A model generated the notes under the pieces. That model was given only the letters and a program-made list of their open reading frames with translations. It had not been told where the DNA came from and did no database searches. Positions 60,100 through 64,000 of a stretch of DNA of 64,000 nt are shown here, in pieces (the stretch's first letter is position 1; the number at the start of each line of letters is the position of its first letter). Source of the DNA: Chitinophagaceae bacterium UBA2375 (lineage in GTDB: Bacteria > Bacteroidota > Bacteroidia > Chitinophagales > Chitinophagaceae); NCBI GenBank assembly GCA_002343985.1, contig DDTB01000015.1, positions 1 to 64,000 on the forward strand, read 5' to 3'. A program made the translations under genes and the position numbers.

Positions 60100-61434
60100 G
60101 TGAATAAGTTCATCAAAACGCTTAAAAATATCTGGAGCATAGAAGAACTGCGCAATAAGATCATTTTCACGATCATCCTGCTGTTCATCTACCGCCTCGG
60201 GTCTTTCATCGTTCTGCCCGGTATCGACCCAAATAAACTCGAGAACCTCAGCCAAAGTACCAACAGCGGTATGCTTGGCCTGCTCGACGCGTTTGTTGGA
60301 GGCGCTTTCTCCAAAGCATCCATATTCGCCTTGGGTATCATGCCCTATATCTCTGCTTCCATCTTCATGCAATTGATGACCATCCTGGTTCCCCAGATGG
60401 CCAAGATTCAGAAAGAAGGAGAGAGCGGACGTAAGAAAATCAATCAATGGACGCGCTACCTCACCGTATTGGTGACTGCCTTCCAGGCCGCCGCTTATAT
60501 CGGTTACCTGAAAAGCCCGGGTAACGCCGAAGCCCTGATCCCTGCATACGGAAACTTCTTCTGGGTATCTACCGTGATCATCCTCACAGTAGGAACCTTG
60601 TTTGTGATGTGGCTGGGTGAAAAAATTACCGACAAAGGTTTGGGTAACGGTACATCAATGATCATCATGATCGGTATCCTGGCCCGCCTGCCACAATCAT
60701 TCATGCAGGAGTGGGCGGCACGCACCACCCGCGGCGCGGGTGGACTGCTGATCATCCTGGTGGAAGTGCTCTTCCTGATCGGTATCATTATGGGTCTGAT
60801 CATGCTGGTACAAGGCGTGCGCAAAGTGCCCGTAAACTACGCGAAACAAATTGTTGGCAACCGCCAGTTCGGTGGCGCCCGCAATTTCCTGCCGCTGAAA
60901 GTGAATGCCGCGGGTGTAATGCCCATCATCTTCGCCCAGGCCATCCTCTTCCTGCCTACCATCTTTACAGGGTTTACCGGTGAAGGTTGGGCAAGGTATT
61001 TCACGGATCACACCAATGTGGTATATATGATTGTGTATTCGATCTGCGTGATCGCGTTCACCTTCCTCTACACCGCGCTGATCTTTAATCCCAAGCAAAT
61101 GGCCGATGAGTTGAAACGCAACAACGGGTTCATCCCCGGCGTAAAACCCGGACAGCCAACAGCGGATTATATTGGTACCATCATGGACCGCATCACCCTT
61201 CCGGGCGCGATCCTGCTGGCACTGGTGGGTATCCTGCCCGGCATCTTTGAACTGGTGTTCAATATGTCGCAAGGCTTCTCTACTTTCTTCGGTGGTACAT
61301 CACTGCTGATCATGGTGGGCGTTATCCTCGATACCCTGCAGCAAATTGAAACGCAATTGCTCATGCGCCAGTACGATGGCCTGATGAGCAGTGGCAGGGT
61401 ACAGGGCCGCCAAACTGTAGCATCTGGCTTGTAA
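60100..61434 (+). CDS. secY: protein translocase subunit SecY (444 aa)
   Basis: Channel subunit of the Sec translocon in the inner membrane, required for export of the signal-peptide proteins seen in this window. The start is GTG (60100). About ten membrane helices are visible. SecY blocks include RLGSFIVLPGID, FALGIMPYISASIFMQLM, GESGRKKINQWTRYLT, GNGTSMIIMIGI, KVPVNYAKQ, LPLKVNAAGVMPIIFAQAI, NGFIPGVKPGQPTADYI and the C-terminal QIETQLLMRQYDGL. Confidence 0.98.
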   Translation: MNKFIKTLKNIWSIEELRNKIIFTIILLFIYRLGSFIVLPGIDPNKLENLSQSTNSGMLGLLDAFVGGAFSKASIFALGIMPYISASIFMQLMTILVPQMAKIQKEGESGRKKINQWTRYLTVLVTAFQAAAYIGYLKSPGNAEALIPAYGNFFWVSTVIILTVGTLFVMWLGEKITDKGLGNGTSMIIMIGILARLPQSFMQEWAARTTRGAGGLLIILVEVLFLIGIIMGLIMLVQGVRKVPVNYAKQIVGNRQFGGARNFLPLKVNAAGVMPIIFAQAILFLPTIFTGFTGEGWARYFTDHTNVVYMIVYSICVIAFTFLYTALIFNPKQMADELKRNNGFIPGVKPGQPTADYIGTIMDRITLPGAILLALVGILPGIFELVFNMSQGFSTFFGGTSLLIMVGVILDTLQQIETQLLMRQYDGLMSSGRVQGRQTVASGL

Positions 61435-61458
61435 CCGACATCAATTCCAAAACATATT

Positions 61459-61489
61459 CAAACCCCAACGAGCAACACGTTGGGGTTTG
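61459..61489 (+). terminator. strong hairpin after secY, probable terminator of the ribosomal operon
   Basis: A perfect 12-bp stem CAAACCCCAACG/CGTTGGGGTTTG with an AGCAACA loop is followed by TTGTAATTTTG. The tail is only moderately T-rich, so it may be a leaky terminator or processing site before map. Confidence 0.7.
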
Positions 61490-61506
61490 TTGTAATTTTG
61501 CGCGTC

Positions 61507-62310
61507 ATGATACAAATAAAATCATCAGAAGAAATAGCAATCATGCGGGCTACCTGCCTGCTGGTAGGAAAAGCGCATGCCACGGCCGCTGCGGCCATTA
61601 AACCGGGCATGACAACCATGGAGGTCAATAATATTGTCGAAACTTTTATCATGGATCATGGCGGATACCCTTCATTTAAAAATTATCACGGATATGCTTA
61701 TGCCACCTGCATCTCTATGAACGCCGCGGTGGTACACGGCTTTCCCGGCGACCATATATTGAAGGAAGGCGATATCATGTCGCTGGATATTGGCATATAC
61801 AAAAACGGGTTTCATGGCGACAGCGCTTATACTTACGCGATTGGCGAAGTGCCGGATGCCGTGAAGAAATTACTGCGCGTCACCAAGGAATCCTTATACG
61901 CGGGCATTTCAAAAGCCAGGGCAGGCAACCGCATTGGCGACATCGCGCATGCCATCCAGGAGCATACGGAAAAAAAGAACGGCTTTGGCGTGGTCAGGGA
62001 ACTCGTTGGCCATGGCCTGGGCCGCGACCTGCACGAAGACCCGCAGGTGCCCAATTATGGCAAAAAAGGTTCGGGCCCGAAATTGAAGGAAGGCATGGTG
62101 CTGGCCATTGAACCCATGATTAATATGGGAACTAAAGATGTGGTGCACCTGGATGATGGCTGGACGGTACTCACGCGCGACCGCAAACCATCGGCACACT
62201 TTGAACATGATGTCTGCATCACAAAATCTGACCCGGATATCCTGAGTTCTTTCGCGGAAATTGAAGCGGCAGAAAAGGCCAACCCTAATTTGGTTTGGAG
62301 TTATGCATAA
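61507..62310 (+). CDS. map: type I methionine aminopeptidase (267 aa)
   Basis: Removes N-terminal Met from new proteins and binds two metal ions. The ligands are visible: Asp94 (MSLDIG), Asp105 (FHGDSAY), His169 (LVGHGLG), Glu202 (AIEPM) and Glu233 (FEHDV), with His77 in VVHGFP. The start ATG 61507 gives MIQIKSSEEIAIMR, the usual beginning; the frame stays open further upstream into the terminator hairpin. In most Bacteroidota infA follows map, but here it does not. Confidence 0.96.
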   Translation: MIQIKSSEEIAIMRATCLLVGKAHATAAAAIKPGMTTMEVNNIVETFIMDHGGYPSFKNYHGYAYATCISMNAAVVHGFPGDHILKEGDIMSLDIGIYKNGFHGDSAYTYAIGEVPDAVKKLLRVTKESLYAGISKARAGNRIGDIAHAIQEHTEKKNGFGVVRELVGHGLGRDLHEDPQVPNYGKKGSGPKLKEGMVLAIEPMINMGTKDVVHLDDGWTVLTRDRKPSAHFEHDVCITKSDPDILSSFAEIEAAEKANPNLVWSYA

Positions 62311-62384
62311 GATTGTCATTAGCGCATCCGGCAGTGCTATATTGATCTAACTATTTTAATACACAAAGCTTTCACTACTTGTCA

Positions 62385-63635
62385 ATGAAACCCCGCACGC
62401 TGCTGGTAATCGGGGCCGGGGCCGCCGGTTTCTTTTGCGCCGTCAACGCGGCGAGGCTCCATCCTGGTTGGCAGGTGATCCTGTTGGAGAAGTCAAATAA
62501 ACTATTATCAAAAGTCAGGGTTAGCGGTGGTGGGCGCTGCAATGTTACACATGCCTGTTTTCAATTGTCTGACCTCCTGAAATTTTATCCGAGGGGAGGG
62601 GCTTTCCTGAAAAAAGCGTTCCGGCATTTTTCATGTGCCGATACGGTGGCCTGGTTTTCGGAAAGGGGGGTGGAATTGAAGACGGAGCCCGATGGCAGGA
62701 TGTTTCCCGTAACCAATGATTCGCAAACCATCATCGATTGTTTGCTCCGCGAAGCAAATACGTTTGGCGTGCAGGTGCATATGCATGCTGATGTACAGTC
62801 TCTGGAAGCCTTGCCCGGAGGCGGTTTCAGGGTTCATACCGGGTCAGGTGGCGTTTGGCTTGCAGATCGTGTATGCGTGACCGTTGGAGGTTATCCGAAA
62901 CCGGAACAATACCATTGGCTGAAGGCGTTGGGACATTCATTTGTAAAGCCCGTCCCTTCACTGTTTACGTTCAATATGCCCCGCCAGTCGCTGACTTCGC
63001 TGATGGGCATTACGGTGCCTGATGCACAGGTACGCATCAAAGGGACCAAATGGCAACAACAAGGCCCGGTACTGATTACACATTGGGGGCTGAGTGGGCC
63101 AGCCGTACTGAAATTATCGGCATGGGCTGCGCGCGACCTTGCGGAAACCAATTATCATTTTAATATCCAGGTCAACTGGTTGCCCGGCTATCATGAGAAC
63201 AGTATGCTGCAGGCATTGCAACAGGTACGCTTTACACATGCATCGCAGAAACTGGTCAACCGGAACCCATTTCAATTGCCGTCAAGGCTATGGGAATTTA
63301 TATTGGCGCAATCAGGTATTTCAGCAGATATCCGCTGGGCCGATTTGCCGGCGAAGGAACAGCATAAACTCGCTAAGGCCCTTTGCGCACAGGAATACCC
63401 CATCAGTGGCAAAACAACTTTTAAAGAGGAATTTGTAACGGCTGGTGGTATCCCTCTTTCCGAGATTGACCCTAATACCATGCAAAGCCGGCTTTGCCCG
63501 GGATTATATTTTGCCGGTGAAATCATGGATGTGGATGGGGTAACAGGAGGATTTAATTTTCAGCATGCATGGACCTCGGGTTGGATCGCCGCGCACCAGA
63601 AAAACAACGAAGGACAGGATTTAACGGCACTTTAG
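62385..63635 (+). CDS. NAD(P)/FAD-dependent oxidoreductase, BaiN/HI0933 family (416 aa)
   Basis: A flavoprotein of the HI0933/BaiN-like family (often called aminoacetone oxidase family); its physiological substrate is not established. It has an N-terminal dinucleotide fold VIGAGAAGFFCAV, then the family signature RVSGGGRCNVTH, TEPDGRMFPVTNDSQTI, THWGLSGPAVLKLSAWAA and the C-terminal FAD block GLYFAGEIMDVDGVTGGFNF with AWTSGWIA. The start ATG 62385 is preferred over a TTG two codons before. It lies 74 bases after map with no clear terminator between. Confidence 0.9.
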   Translation: MKPRTLLVIGAGAAGFFCAVNAARLHPGWQVILLEKSNKLLSKVRVSGGGRCNVTHACFQLSDLLKFYPRGGAFLKKAFRHFSCADTVAWFSERGVELKTEPDGRMFPVTNDSQTIIDCLLREANTFGVQVHMHADVQSLEALPGGGFRVHTGSGGVWLADRVCVTVGGYPKPEQYHWLKALGHSFVKPVPSLFTFNMPRQSLTSLMGITVPDAQVRIKGTKWQQQGPVLITHWGLSGPAVLKLSAWAARDLAETNYHFNIQVNWLPGYHENSMLQALQQVRFTHASQKLVNRNPFQLPSRLWEFILAQSGISADIRWADLPAKEQHKLAKALCAQEYPISGKTTFKEEFVTAGGIPLSEIDPNTMQSRLCPGLYFAGEIMDVDGVTGGFNFQHAWTSGWIAAHQKNNEGQDLTAL

Positions 63636-63673
63636 AAATCCTCAAGGATAATTGAATTAACTTGCCCTGCCGG

Positions 63674-64000
63674 ATGAAGAAAATAGACCGTTACATATTA
63701 GGTAAGTACCTCACCACTTTCTTCTTTTGCCTGCTGCTCATGACCGTCATTGTGGTAGTGGTTGATATCAGCGAGAAGACGGATGATTTTGTGAAATCAA
63801 AACTCTCGGCTTGGGAAATCACGCGTGATTATTATTTTGGATTTATCCCGCGCATTGATGCGATGCTCTTTCCGCTCTTTGTATTCATCTCCGTGATATT
63901 CTTTACCGCAAAAATGGCTGAAAGGTCTGAAGTAGTGGCCATCCTCAGCAGCGGCGTTAGTTTCTGGCGTTTTCTCAGGCCTTATTTTGTTGGCGGTTTT
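63674..64000 (+). CDS. LptF/LptG-family permease, N-terminal part (cut by window end)
   Basis: 109 codons are open to the window edge. MKKIDRYILGKYLTTFFF leads into a membrane helix, then VVDISEKTDDF, a second hydrophobic stretch around MLFPLFVFISVIFF and KMAERSEVVAILSSGVSFWR. The last motif is characteristic of YjgP/YjgQ (LptF/LptG) proteins, which with LptB move lipopolysaccharide from the inner membrane. Whether it is LptF or LptG cannot be told from this fragment. It begins 38 bases after the flavoprotein gene, so cotranscription is likely. Confidence 0.9.
   Translation, partial: MKKIDRYILGKYLTTFFFCLLLMTVIVVVVDISEKTDDFVKSKLSAWEITRDYYFGFIPRIDAMLFPLFVFISVIFFTAKMAERSEVVAILSSGVSFWRFLRPYFVGGF

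Noticed and set aside
61493..61500. TAATTTTG as a leaderless promoter for map
   Set aside because: The -7 match is perfect, but no TTG/TTTG element lies at the right distance and the upstream part is inside the terminator hairpin. Kept only as a low-probability idea.

Overview
The window looks like the chromosome of a Bacteroidota bacterium, most likely of the Chitinophagaceae type (genus-level placement is inference). The supporting signs are:
- seven giant secreted proteins with type 9 secretion (T9SS) C-terminal sorting domains;
- promoters of the TTTG-N19-20-TAnnTTTG type;
- AT-rich leaders without Shine-Dalgarno sequences;
- signal peptides that are all cut just before Gln.
No rRNA, tRNA, CRISPR array, transposase or phage gene was seen.

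Region 1 (1-45.8 kb) is a same-strand array of seven giant exported proteins of 1000 to 3969 residues, called P1 to P7 here. Most have their own terminator. Six of them (all but P2) share one C-terminal cassette: 4, 5 or 6 PKD/Ig-like repeats of about 85-100 residues, a divergent last repeat, and a T9SS type A sorting domain. Their N-terminal parts differ: jelly-roll, FnIII, lectin-like, lamin-tail, P-domain-like and parallel beta-helix modules. Several of these modules sit inside a host Ig or FnIII domain rather than between domains. Two spacers carry 7-bp repeat arrays next to a GC-rich palindrome.

Region 2 (45.8-49.5 kb) holds a periplasmic-binding-fold protein and guaA (GMP synthase) on the minus strand. 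Divergent from them is a DUF2807-type lipoprotein.

Region 3 (49.6-61.4 kb) is the S10-spc ribosomal protein operon on the plus strand: rpsJ-rplCDWB-rpsS-rplV-rpsC-rplP-rpmC-rpsQ-rplNXE-rpsNH-rplFR-rpsE-rpmD-rplO-secY. It starts from a near-consensus promoter. Many of its spacers contain hairpins.

Region 4 (61.5-64 kb) has map, a BaiN/HI0933-family flavoprotein and the beginning of an LptF/LptG-family permease, which the window edge cuts. The usual downstream genes infA-rpmJ-rpsM-rpsK-rpsD-rpoA-rplQ do not follow map, and rpsL-rpsG-fusA do not precede rpsJ. The ribosomal supercluster is therefore split on both sides here.
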